From NCBI GenBank assembly GCA_013372965.1, contig JABXIR010000242.1:1-9090 (forward strand): 9,090 nucleotides of DNA, in the 5' to 3' direction. The stretch's first letter is position 1. The number at the start of each line of letters is the position of its first letter. The notes below the pieces were generated by a model. That model did no database searches. It worked only from the letters and a program-made list of their open reading frames with translations, and was not told the DNA's origin. This document shows positions 1 to 6,887 of this stretch, piece by piece. This DNA comes from Gammaproteobacteria bacterium (GTDB lineage: Bacteria > Pseudomonadota > Gammaproteobacteria > Pseudomonadales > DSM-25080). A program made the position numbers and the translations under genes.

Positions 1-772
1 CAAGTACAACTGACTCGATAAAACACAGAGTCCCCTCAGATCCTACAGCGAGGTGAAGCACCTGATCGATGGGATCCTCAAAATCGAGTAACGCGTTAAC
101 GCCGTACCCGGTGGTGTTTTTCAAACGATACTTATGACGAATGCGTTGTTCGATGCGGCTGTCTGATAAGATAGTGTGCCTCAGGGCGGAAAGTCCTTCG
201 AGCATCGCAGCGTGTGTAATCGCGAATGACTCACGTGAAGCGAAGTTCGAAGTGTCCAATGAGGTGCCATCGGCGAAAATTAGTTTAGCCGATCGTATGG
301 TCTGATAAGCGTTGTCGGTTGTACCACAACACATTCCAGACGAGTTATTGGCGATGATTCCACCAATGTTCGCGATGTTAACCGTAGCGGGATCAGGACC
401 GATTTTTCGGCCGTAGCTTTCGAGTGTTCGATTCGCTTGGCCTCCAGTCACTGCTGGCCCCAGCTCAATCAATTCTCCATCGTCGATCACCTGACATTGC
501 TGAAAATAGCTGCCGCGAACTCGAGCGAGTACACCCGAGCCGATGGCTTGTCCTGACAGGCTCGTTCCAGCCGCGCGGAACGTCACCCCGATGTTATTTT
601 GAGTACAAATCGCCAGTAAATTGGTTACGTCGTCGGGGGTTTCAATGTTAACGATTGCTTTCGGGGTGATGCGAAAATAACTCGCATCGGTAGCAAACGC
701 ACCCAATTGATCGGGCGCAGTCAGTACCTTGTGCTTGCCGAGTCGTTCTTCGAGCGCCGTAACCCACAACAT
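1..772 (-). CDS. FAD-linked D-lactate dehydrogenase-like oxidoreductase, N-terminal part (runs off the left edge)
   Basis: The visible 257 residues are the start of a FAD-binding (PCMH/GlcD-like) oxidase. Signs are FRAAGTSLSGQA at about residues 65-76, the FAD pyrophosphate-binding stretch GPDPAT..NIGGIIANNSSGMCCGT at about 125-151, KNTTGYG at 218-224 and GSEGTL at 244-249. The GMCCGT form after the FAD loop is typical of the large (about 940 aa) D-lactate dehydrogenases that join a FAD domain to a C-terminal Fe-S/CCG domain. They oxidise D-lactate to pyruvate and pass electrons to the respiratory chain at the membrane. The C-terminal part lies outside the window, so the fusion is inferred. 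Glycolate oxidase GlcD or another 2-hydroxyacid dehydrogenase is the alternative. The ATG at 772 is chosen because the conserved reading frame begins there, preceded by a weak AGGGA and an extended -10 promoter. A second ATG at 777 is out of frame. The gene lies downstream of aceA but is cut off from it by a terminator. Confidence 0.85.
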   Translation of the reverse strand, partial: MLWVTALEERLGKHKVLTAPDQLGAFATDASYFRITPKAIVNIETPDDVTNLLAICTQNNIGVTFRAAGTSLSGQAIGSGVLARVRGSYFQQCQVIDDGELIELGPAVTGGQANRTLESYGRKIGPDPATVNIANIGGIIANNSSGMCCGTTDNAYQTIRSAKLIFADGTSLDTSNFASRESFAITHAAMLEGLSALRHTILSDSRIEQRIRHKYRLKNTTGYGVNALLDFEDPIDQVLHLAVGSEGTLCFIESVVL

Positions 773-799
773 TGCATGTTTCCCTGTCCACTTAGCCAA

Positions 800-828
800 G
801 TTATAGCACGACGACCAGAAACAAAAAA
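800..828 (-). promoter_or_regulatory. Probable promoter of the D-lactate dehydrogenase-like gene (extended -10)
   Basis: On the minus strand TGCTATAAC (808-800) is an extended -10 element: TG, one base, then TATAAC, which matches the consensus TATAAT at five of six positions. At a 17-bp spacer the -35 position falls on TTTTTT (828-823), which is poor and is also the U-tract of the aceA terminator. Transcription would start near 793, giving a leader of about 20 nt before the ATG at 772. The call rests on sequence match alone. Confidence 0.45.
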
Positions 829-848
829 CCCCGGAGCAAGCTCCGGGG
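823..848 (-). terminator. Rho-independent terminator of aceA
   Basis: A perfect inverted repeat (CCCCGGAG / CTCCGGGG, 829-848) is followed on the minus strand by six T residues (828-823). In the minus-strand RNA the closing loop is G-CUUG-C, a known extra-stable tetraloop. It lies about 43 nt after the aceA stop codon and 50 nt before the next gene, so it should end aceA transcripts. Confidence 0.9.
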
Positions 849-890
849 AAAACGTGGTAAATATTGGGTGAATTTAATCTGAGTAAATCG

Positions 891-2492
891 TTAAGCCACT
901 TCGAATTGGTTCATGGTGTTGTCTTCACCTGAGGCTTTCAGCGCTTGATCACCTGAGAAGTACTCTTTGTGATCGTCACCAATGTTTGAACCCGCCATAT
1001 CCTGGTGCTTAACACATGCGATACCACGGCGAATTTCTCGACGTTGAACACCGCGAACGTATGCCAACATGCCTTCGCCACCGAAGTAACCCTGCGCCAG
1101 TGTATCGGTCGAGAGCGCCGCCGTGTGATAAGTCGGCAAGGTGATTAGGTGATGGAAGATATTTGCTTCCTTCGCCGCTGTCTTCTGGAAGTCACGGATA
1201 CGTACATCCGCTTCAACCGCCAGTTCAGTGGTATCGTAGTCTGCAGCCATAAGACGGTCACGATCGTATTCGCTCATGTCACGCCCCTCTTCAGTCCATG
1301 CGTCAAAGACCTGCTGACGGAAGTTGAGAGTCCAGTTGAAGCTCGGCGAGTTGTTGTACACAAGTTTCGCATCTGGCACCTGCGCACGAATTGCATTAAC
1401 CATTTCCGCAATCTGCTGTACGTGTGGCTTTTCGGTTTCAATCCAAAGCAGATCTGCACCGTACTGTAAGCTAGTAACACAGTCGAGTACGACTCGATCG
1501 AAACCCGTGTTCGGCTTGAAACGGTACAAACCATTCGGCAAACGAACCGGCTTAACCAACTTGCCATCCATCTTGATCAACTGATCGCCTTCTTCAACGT
1601 CATCAATCGAATCGACCGGTGTCGTTTCAAGGAACGCGTTGTACTGAGAAGCGAGATCGCCTGGAGTCTTCGATACTGGCACTTTCTGAGTAAGGCCTGC
1701 ACCTAACGAGTCTGTACGGGCGACAATCACACCGTCATCTACTCCCAACTCAAGGAACGCGTAACGAACCGCATTGATCTTAGCGAGGAAGTCTTCGTGT
1801 GGAACGGTTACTTTACCGTCCTGGTGACCGCACTGTTTCGCGTCAGATACTTGGTTCTCGATCTGAATACAACAAGCACCCGCCTCGATCATGCGCTTAG
1901 CGAGTAGGTAAGTTGCTTCCTCGTTACCGAAACCTGCGTCGATGTCAGCAATGATGGGGACAACGTGAGTTTCATAGTTATCGATTTCAGCAAGAACCGC
2001 TGCCTCACGAACTTCATCACCTTGAGCACGAGCATCATCCAACGCATGAAACAAGTGACCCAACTCGCGAGCATCTGCCTGACGTAAGAAGGTGTAGAGC
2101 TCTTCGATCAATGCAGGTACCGACGTCTTCTCGTGCATTGACTGATCAGGAAGCGGACCAAATTCCGAGCGAAGCGCTGCGATCATCCAACCAGAAAGGT
2201 AAAGGTAGCGACCTTCAGTAGTACCGTGGTGTTTCTTAACAGAGATCATTTTCTGCTGCCCGATAAACCCGTGCCAGCAGCCAAGAGACTGCGTGTACTT
2301 CGACTTATCTTTATCGAAAGCATCCATGTCGCGACGCATAATGCCAGCGGTGTACTTAGCAACCTCGAGGCCAGTCTGGAAGCGATTCTGCATACGCATG
2401 CGAGTTGCATATTCAGGGTCGATGTTGCGCCATGCTTCTCCGCGAGAAGCTTTGATTGCGTTGATCAATTCGAGTTCGTTTCTGTAAGCCAT
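891..2492 (-). CDS. aceA: Isocitrate lyase
   Basis: Splits isocitrate into glyoxylate and succinate, the first step of the glyoxylate shunt in the cytoplasm, needed for growth on acetate and fatty acids. The 533-aa product is the long form seen in Pseudomonas rather than the roughly 434-aa E. coli form. Visible family signatures include SGWMIAA (100-106), the metal/substrate stretch DIDAGFGN (183-190), the active-site loop KQCGH (219-223) with catalytic Cys221, VARTDS (257-262), YNNSPSFNW (379-387) and GMLAYV (474-479). The second residue of KQCGH differs from the KKCGH of the E. coli form; as I recall, this is normal for the long subfamily. The start is fixed by a perfect AGGAGG (2501-2506) eight bases upstream. 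No malate synthase gene lies next to it. The upstream region is long and carries operator-like palindromes, and a terminator follows the gene, so it is probably monocistronic. Confidence 0.98.
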   Translation of the reverse strand: MAYRNELELINAIKASRGEAWRNIDPEYATRMRMQNRFQTGLEVAKYTAGIMRRDMDAFDKDKSKYTQSLGCWHGFIGQQKMISVKKHHGTTEGRYLYLSGWMIAALRSEFGPLPDQSMHEKTSVPALIEELYTFLRQADARELGHLFHALDDARAQGDEVREAAVLAEIDNYETHVVPIIADIDAGFGNEEATYLLAKRMIEAGACCIQIENQVSDAKQCGHQDGKVTVPHEDFLAKINAVRYAFLELGVDDGVIVARTDSLGAGLTQKVPVSKTPGDLASQYNAFLETTPVDSIDDVEEGDQLIKMDGKLVKPVRLPNGLYRFKPNTGFDRVVLDCVTSLQYGADLLWIETEKPHVQQIAEMVNAIRAQVPDAKLVYNNSPSFNWTLNFRQQVFDAWTEEGRDMSEYDRDRLMAADYDTTELAVEADVRIRDFQKTAAKEANIFHHLITLPTYHTAALSTDTLAQGYFGGEGMLAYVRGVQRREIRRGIACVKHQDMAGSNIGDDHKEYFSGDQALKASGEDNTMNQFEVA

Positions 2493-2500
2493 GGGGAATA

Positions 2501-2506
2501 CCTCCT
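2501..2506 (-). promoter_or_regulatory. Strong ribosome binding site of aceA
   Basis: AGGAGG on the minus strand, eight bases before the ATG at 2492, is a full Shine-Dalgarno match. It predicts high translation and fixes the start codon. Confidence 0.85.
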
Positions 2507-2631
2507 AAGTGCTCAATATTTCTTAACCTTGACTCCACATTAATCGGGTCACTCTCGCTTGTGAAATAACCCAAGAATCTACCAACCATTCACACAAATT
2601 ATCAATATTAAAAAAACATTCACGAAAGTAT

Positions 2632-2649
2632 TACTACAAAACAGTAGTA
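2632..2649 (-). repeat. Inverted repeat TACTAC-N6-GTAGTA in the aceA upstream region
   Basis: Two perfect 6-bp arms flank six bases. The arms share the GTAGT/ACTAC core of the palindrome at 2743-2757 but in the opposite (everted) order. The centres of the two sites are about 110 bp apart. It may be a second regulator site or a coincidence. Confidence 0.4.
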
Positions 2650-2742
2650 CAAGGCAAAATCCTCGCAGGGCGCGAATTTACTGGCACCTAGCAACATACG
2701 TGGTTTTTCGTACGATTCAACAAACACCCAAAGCGTCAAATA

Positions 2743-2757
2743 TGTAGTTAAACTACA
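2743..2757 (-). promoter_or_regulatory. Perfect 15-bp palindrome, candidate HexR/RccR-type operator of aceA
   Basis: TGTAGTT-A-AACTACA is perfectly symmetric and lies about 250 bp upstream of aceA. As I recall it, the HexR operator of Shewanella and relatives is TGTAATTAAATTACA, which this matches at 13 of 15 positions. HexR is known to control glyoxylate-shunt and gluconeogenic genes there. The related RpiR-family protein RccR controls aceA in Pseudomonas. Which protein binds here cannot be told from the window. Confidence 0.6.
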
Positions 2758-2863
2758 CATGACTTTTTTCTGGAATATTCAAAAATACGCTTTACGGACC
2801 CACGTAACACGTCGAGTTCAGTGATCCATCGGCGGTATGAGAGAGGGGGATACGAGTAATAGA

Positions 2864-3994
2864 TCAATCGAAGACGACTTGGTTTCGTCCTTTGGATTTT
2901 GCTTTATAAAGCGCAGCATCAGCGCGCTTAAGCCAAGTCTTTCGAGTATCGCTTCGCTGACGCTGAGTGGCACCAAGAGAAATTGTGATATTGACACGCT
3001 TCTCTTGTCGCTTTCCTCGCTTGGAGGTATAGCGGAGCAAAAACTTATCGGCTTCGAGTTTCGCTCTGAGATTTTCCAACTTGATGGCCAAACGCTCTTG
3101 GCTTCCCGATTGACAGAGCAATACAAATTCCTCACCGCCAAAGCGATAAGCGCTCAGCCCGCGTATCGAACGCAGTGTTTTCGCCGTTCTCGTGAGTGCG
3201 TGGTCACCATTAAGGTGTCCGTACTGATCGTTGAAACGCTTAAAGTAATCGATGTCGATAAATATTGCCCAAGCCCCTACAGGTGACGCATCGACATCGG
3301 AATCCAACCGATCACGCCCAGGTAATCTGGTAAGACTATCAAGCCAAGCTCGTTCAAACACCTCGGTGAGTATTGCAATTGCGGCTAACAGCGCTATCCA
3401 CGCGAGAATCGCATCGCGACTGTCAAACAACCACAGCGCATAACAACAAATGATACTCGATGCGATGGGTAGTATGGTGGTATCAAGCTGCCAAGCCGTG
3501 ACGACAGCGATGAGGATAAACAGCGAAATCGCAGCGTAATCGGCGGCCGGATACTGAAGCTGAACTTGCTCAATCGAGCTGCCTGCTAACAGTATGTCGA
3601 GCGGACCAACGCTGAGTAGCCATGCGAATACGGGCACGAAGAAAATCACCAGATTTTGACGCCTAAGTAATGACGAGTCGACCGTCACAAACAGGAGCAG
3701 ACCAAAGAGTAAAATACTGCATCGCGAAAGCCAACGTGACAGCTCACTGCCCTGTAGTGCGGTCATCTCGGGTCCCGTTAGAAAGAACGACAAAATCACA
3801 ACAGCAAGCACCATTAACAGTCGACTTAAACGTAATGCAATGGCCAGAGCAGCCACAAAGAGGATCGCAACTATCGAAAACGTTGATGATATTGAATAGT
3901 TAACTGGCGCATCGATAAGCCCAGACGAAAAGCCCCATGCGAGCGCTGCTATTAAAACCGGTAACGACCTGAGGATTGTGGATATCGAATGCAT
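2864..3994 (-). CDS. Membrane-bound diguanylate cyclase (GGDEF domain)
   Basis: Predicted to make cyclic di-GMP from two GTP. The first ~212 residues are hydrophobic, with about seven or eight likely membrane segments (roughly 9-28, 36-55, 57-73, 91-105, 114-132, 154-169, 173-190 and 195-212) and no recognised sensor domain. The GGDEF domain follows: DSLTRLPGR (219-227), the metal-site stretch FIDIDYFKRFND (245-256) and the signature RFGGEEF (284-290), which suits an active enzyme. The inhibitory I-site RxxD, normally ending five residues before GGEEF, is absent (IRGL at 277-280), so product feedback at this site is unlikely. The start at 3994 lacks a clear Shine-Dalgarno sequence, though the hydrophobic N-terminus fits it. 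What the membrane part senses is unknown, and nothing in the neighbourhood points to a target. Confidence 0.9.
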   Translation of the reverse strand: MHSISTILRSLPVLIAALAWGFSSGLIDAPVNYSISSTFSIVAILFVAALAIALRLSRLLMVLAVVILSFFLTGPEMTALQGSELSRWLSRCSILLFGLLLFVTVDSSLLRRQNLVIFFVPVFAWLLSVGPLDILLAGSSIEQVQLQYPAADYAAISLFILIAVVTAWQLDTTILPIASSIICCYALWLFDSRDAILAWIALLAAIAILTEVFERAWLDSLTRLPGRDRLDSDVDASPVGAWAIFIDIDYFKRFNDQYGHLNGDHALTRTAKTLRSIRGLSAYRFGGEEFVLLCQSGSQERLAIKLENLRAKLEADKFLLRYTSKRGKRQEKRVNITISLGATQRQRSDTRKTWLKRADAALYKAKSKGRNQVVFD

Positions 3995-4105
3995 GGAATT
4001 GACTTAATATTATTATTTTCGACCATGAGTTTAACGGCTTCCCGACGATGAGAACAGCCCACGCGCTACATTTGCCGACTGGATAACAAAAGCACATCTC
4101 AAACG

Positions 4106-4136
4106 AAAAACGGCCCGCCATTGGCGAGCCGTTTTA
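4106..4136 (-). terminator. Rho-independent terminator downstream of fklB
   Basis: A 13-bp stem (4107-4119 with 4123-4135) closes on a 3-base loop and is followed on the minus strand by a T-run. The one irregular pair is a G-U wobble in minus-strand RNA but a C-A mismatch in plus-strand RNA, so the hairpin favours ending fklB transcripts. It lies 18 nt past the fklB stop. Upstream of the GGDEF gene, the remaining ~110 bp (3995-4105) shows no clear promoter. Confidence 0.9.
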
Positions 4137-4153
4137 CCTGACAACTTGACGAG

Positions 4154-4771
4154 TTAAGCCGCTACGTTTAGTAGCTCGACATCAAATACGAGTGTCTGGT
4201 ATGGACCGATTGCACCGCCCGCTCCACGCTCGCCGTATGCGAGGCTGTAAGGTACGTACAAACGGTACTTAGAACCAACATTCATCAGCTGAAGCGCTTC
4301 AGTCCATCCTGGAATGACACCAGACACTGGGAACTGTGCCGGCTCACCGCGATCGTAAGAGCTATCAAATACCGTACCGTCGATTAAGGTACCGTGGTAA
4401 TGACACGTGACCGTTGACGCTGGCGTTGGGCGTTCGCCAATGCCTTGATTCAATACTTCATATTGAAGACCAGACTCAGTCACCGTCACTTCTAAACGCT
4501 GGCTGTTCTCGGCTAAAAATTTCTCGCCCGCTTCGATGACGTCTTTTGACGCTTCTTTCTGCTCTTCTTCGATGATTTTCATCATGCCTTCAAATGCTTC
4601 ACGAAGGTCGTTTTCTGCAACGGCACTCTCTTTACCTTCGAGTGCATCTGCGATACCCGCCGTAAGTGCTTCAAGTGCCACTTTTTTGAAAGCGCCCTGA
4701 GCAAGCTGATCGCCCATCTGACGACCAATACCGTAACTTACGCGTTCTTCCATCGTGTTAAAATCTGTCAT
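4154..4771 (-). CDS. fklB: FKBP-type peptidyl-prolyl cis-trans isomerase (FKBP22 / FklB)
   Basis: Catalyses cis-trans isomerisation of proline peptide bonds and helps protein folding. The 205 residues match E. coli FklB (206 aa) in both layout and sequence. An N-terminal helical dimerisation domain (about 1-90) begins with YGIGRQMGDQLAQ and TAGIADALEGK (37-47). The C-terminal FKBP domain (about 98-205) carries ESGLQY, Tyr125, the pocket residues Phe135/Asp136 in GTVFDSS, VIPGW (152-156) and LAYGERGAG (178-186). There is no signal peptide, so it should act in the cytoplasm. AGGT (4777-4780) lies just upstream of the chosen ATG. It sits 65 nt after the DUF885 gene in the same direction with no terminator between, so it may be cotranscribed with it, although an own promoter in the AT-rich gap cannot be excluded. 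Confidence 0.95.
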   Translation of the reverse strand: MTDFNTMEERVSYGIGRQMGDQLAQGAFKKVALEALTAGIADALEGKESAVAENDLREAFEGMMKIIEEEQKEASKDVIEAGEKFLAENSQRLEVTVTESGLQYEVLNQGIGERPTPASTVTCHYHGTLIDGTVFDSSYDRGEPAQFPVSGVIPGWTEALQLMNVGSKYRLYVPYSLAYGERGAGGAIGPYQTLVFDVELLNVAA

Positions 4772-4836
4772 GTTTTACCTATTAATGTGTAATGAATTTT
4801 AAGCCTTAAATCAGATATGGGGCTTTCAAATTATTT

Positions 4837-6603
4837 TTAAACCCCTTCGATCAATTTTTCTTCAATCCAAGCATTTAATTCCGTCTCCACGACCGACAAG
4901 GGCACGGCGCCTGTACTCAAGAGCTGATCGTGAAACTCTCTAATATCAAACTTATCACCGAGTTGAGCCTCGGCACGCTCTCGAAGCTCTAAGATTTTCA
5001 ACTGTCCAATCTTATAGCCAAGCGCCTGCCCAGGCCATCCGATGTAACGATCGATTTCGTTGACGATATCGAGCTCTGACTTCGGGGAATTAGATTTAAA
5101 GTATTCGATCGCCTCGTCGCGCGTCCAACCCATGTAGTGCATACCGGTATCGACCACCAGCCGCACCGATCGCCACATATCGTAAGCGAGCTGGCCAAAC
5201 CGAGAGTATGGATCTTGATAAAGCCCCATGTCGTAACCCAAACGCTCTGAATATAACCCCCATCCTTCAACGTAGGCACCCACCCCCATACTTCTGCGAA
5301 ATGCGGGCAACTCAGCACGTTCCATCGCAAGAGAAATTTGAAGATGGTGACCTGGAACGGCCTCGTGCACGGATAACACTTCAATACCCCAGATCGGTCG
5401 AGTTTCAGGTTTATATAAATTGACGTAATAGTACCCAGCTCGACTACCGTCTTCTGCGGGAGGCATGTAATACGCAATCGTTGTGTCGGGTGCGATCGCA
5501 TCTGGAATCGCGCGAACACCGTAGGGCGTGCGCGGTAAGCGGCCAAACAAATTCACTAACTCGGGATCTAGGCGCTTCGATGTAGCGAGGTAGGCTTCAA
5601 ACAGTTCCTCGGGGGTATCGTAAAAAAACTGCGGGTCAGTTCTTAAGTGAATGAAGAACTCAGATAAGTCACCATCAAAACCAACCTCTTGTCGAATCGA
5701 CTCCATTTCTGCGCGGATTCGCTCGACTTCGCTCAGGCCAATGTGGTGAATCTCTTGTGGTGTTTTGTCGGTGGTCGTAAAGTGCCGCACCAGATATTCG
5801 TAGTACGAACGTCCCCAGTCAGTTGCGCCCACACCGACCTCTTCTCGACATGCGACGAGATACTCTTCATTAAAGAAGGTCGCAAACTCGGCATACGCTG
5901 GTAACACTCGGTTTGCGATCGCTTCCTGAGCGGCTGCTTGAAGATCCGCCTTCAGATCGTCTTCAGCAACGAAATCCATATCTTCAAACGGTTTATAGAA
6001 AGCACTTTGTGTCGGGTCTTCCACCTGCAAAGCGGCCAATTGGGTACTGACGCGATCCATGACCACGCGAGGTTGAACGACACCTCGGCGTATCCCCTCA
6101 CGCATCAAGTCGATATGCTGATCCAGATAGTTTGGCAGTGTAGTGAGTCGTGAAATCCAATCACGATAATCTTGTTCTGACGAGAAGTTGAGATACTCGA
6201 TGAGATCATACGCGGTTTGAGGTCCCTCGCGCATGGTTAATGGGAGCAAGAAGCCACCAATATCGTACTCGGCCATCCGATCTTCAAGATCGTAGACGGC
6301 GAGTTCGAGGTTCAATTGGTTCGCTGACGACAACCGTGGCTTCTCTAACGCAAGCAGCTGATCTCTTTGTTGTCTCCAAAGGTCACGTTCAGACTGTTTA
6401 GCTTCGAGAGACATGTCGGGCCATTCGCCATTGCGAGACAGATCACCGCCGATACTCAAACTCACGGGTGAGAGACTTTGCCGTGCCTCGTATTGCTCCT
6501 TTAATAAACGTTCAAACGCATCATTCGGATCGGATCCGACACTGGTATTACATGCCATCAGCACGCTGAGAGTGAACAGAGTGAATAATCGGAGTAATGT
6601 CAT
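4837..6603 (-). CDS. DUF885-family lipoprotein, putative zinc metallopeptidase
   Basis: Belongs to the DUF885 family, large helical proteins thought to be zinc peptidases; substrates are mostly unknown. The zinc-site signature VHEAVPGHHLQ (about 412-422 of the 588-aa product) is followed by EGWGLYSE (446-453), whose glutamates could supply the third ligand. The C-terminal half (WTRDEAIEYF, EIDRYIGWPGQALGYKIG) is typical of the family. The start is placed at 6603 rather than an upstream ATG at 6687 for two reasons. MTLLRLFTLFTLSVLMAC is a clean lipoprotein signal with lipobox LMAC and Cys18, and GGGAG (6611-6615) sits seven bases upstream. Asn after the Cys suggests outer-membrane sorting. The mature protein is therefore envelope-anchored and probably periplasmic. 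The function is inferred from motifs only. fklB follows 65 nt downstream. Confidence 0.9.
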   Translation of the reverse strand: MTLLRLFTLFTLSVLMACNTSVGSDPNDAFERLLKEQYEARQSLSPVSLSIGGDLSRNGEWPDMSLEAKQSERDLWRQQRDQLLALEKPRLSSANQLNLELAVYDLEDRMAEYDIGGFLLPLTMREGPQTAYDLIEYLNFSSEQDYRDWISRLTTLPNYLDQHIDLMREGIRRGVVQPRVVMDRVSTQLAALQVEDPTQSAFYKPFEDMDFVAEDDLKADLQAAAQEAIANRVLPAYAEFATFFNEEYLVACREEVGVGATDWGRSYYEYLVRHFTTTDKTPQEIHHIGLSEVERIRAEMESIRQEVGFDGDLSEFFIHLRTDPQFFYDTPEELFEAYLATSKRLDPELVNLFGRLPRTPYGVRAIPDAIAPDTTIAYYMPPAEDGSRAGYYYVNLYKPETRPIWGIEVLSVHEAVPGHHLQISLAMERAELPAFRRSMGVGAYVEGWGLYSERLGYDMGLYQDPYSRFGQLAYDMWRSVRLVVDTGMHYMGWTRDEAIEYFKSNSPKSELDIVNEIDRYIGWPGQALGYKIGQLKILELRERAEAQLGDKFDIREFHDQLLSTGAVPLSVVETELNAWIEEKLIEGV

Positions 6604-6871
6604 GGGGCGTCTCCCGGTCGTCAGTGTCAGAAACCATGGCGGTTCGCGAATGAACTCCACCATACCGTGACGCGAGCCAATGAACAACCGTCACCCAAAA
6701 GCCGAGCCAGCATAAAGACACCAAAGTCGCATAAGGCGCCACCATACAGCCGATGAGCGATAGACTTAAAAGAATCACTGCAACCACAACAACCATCGTC
6801 GTATTACCTCGACACTGAAATACCGACGCAGAAGCCTTCTTTACTGATATACTTCGAGATCTCAAGGTCAT
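6548..6871 (-). CDS. Possible small two-helix membrane protein of unknown function
   Basis: I do not recognise this product. From the ATG at 6871 it would be 107 residues: a basic N-terminus (MTLRSRSISVKK), then two likely membrane segments (MVVVVAVILLSLSLIGCMV and ATLVSLCWLGFWVTVVHWL) and a polar, charged tail. Codon choice resembles its neighbours. A start at 6796 (82 aa, preceded by GAGG ten bases upstream) is an equally good alternative and would keep it clear of the dbpA promoter. Its 3' end overlaps the first 56 nt of the DUF885 gene in another frame, which would couple their translation. Against it, it has no recognised family and fills what could simply be a divergent promoter region. 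Confidence 0.35.
   Translation of the reverse strand: MTLRSRSISVKKASASVFQCRGNTTMVVVVAVILLSLSLIGCMVAPYATLVSLCWLGFWVTVVHWLASRYGGVHSRTAMVSDTDDRETPHDITPIIHSVHSQRADGM
6845..6853 (+). promoter_or_regulatory. Candidate extended -10 promoter of dbpA
   Basis: TGATATACT has the extended -10 layout TG-N-TATACT, with five of six matches to TATAAT. No good -35 lies 16-18 bp upstream (GACGCA at 17). Transcription would begin near 6860, giving a leader of about 28 nt before the GTG start. Confidence 0.4.
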
Positions 6872-6887
6872 CCTCGGTATCCCTACT

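Larger units (their letters stand above)
2493..2863 (-). other. aceA upstream regulatory region (371 bp without a gene)
   Basis: This AT-rich stretch separates the GGDEF gene stop from aceA. It holds the palindrome at 2743-2757, the everted repeat at 2632-2649, a GAATATTC palindrome (2773-2780) and the aceA ribosome binding site. No convincing sigma-70 promoter stands out. TTGACG (about 2734-2739, minus strand) just downstream of the palindrome is a fair -35 but lacks a good -10 at the right distance. GATAAT near 2600 is a fair -10 without a good -35. I see no clear terminator for the GGDEF gene here. Confidence 0.6.

Noticed and set aside
424..651. Plus-strand 75-aa open frame over the lactate dehydrogenase-like gene
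   Set aside because: It is antisense to the conserved FAD-binding region and shows no coding features of its own.
1149..1469. Plus-strand 106-aa open frame opposite aceA
   Set aside because: It is a shadow of the highly conserved isocitrate lyase coding sequence, with no ribosome binding site or known domain.
2546..2572. Possible hairpin or CRP-like site in the aceA leader (TCAC-N8-GTGA inside GGG...CCC)
   Set aside because: The stem is only four pairs with an unpaired 5-base bulge, and the spacing and flanks do not fit the CRP consensus TGTGA-N6-TCACA.
2837..3286. Plus-strand 149-aa open frame opposite the GGDEF gene
   Set aside because: It lies antisense to a clear GGDEF domain, has no family resemblance or ribosome binding site, and is explained by the codon pattern of the opposite gene.
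4998..5546. Minus-strand 182-aa open frame inside the DUF885 gene
   Set aside because: It is a shifted-frame shadow within the conserved zinc-motif region of the real gene, with a composition rich in Arg, Cys and Trp and no recognisable domain.
6604..6687. Upstream ATG extending the DUF885 protein by 28 residues
   Set aside because: The extension would place a polar stretch before the lipoprotein signal peptide; the ATG at 6603 has both a lipobox-bearing signal and a GGGAG ribosome site.
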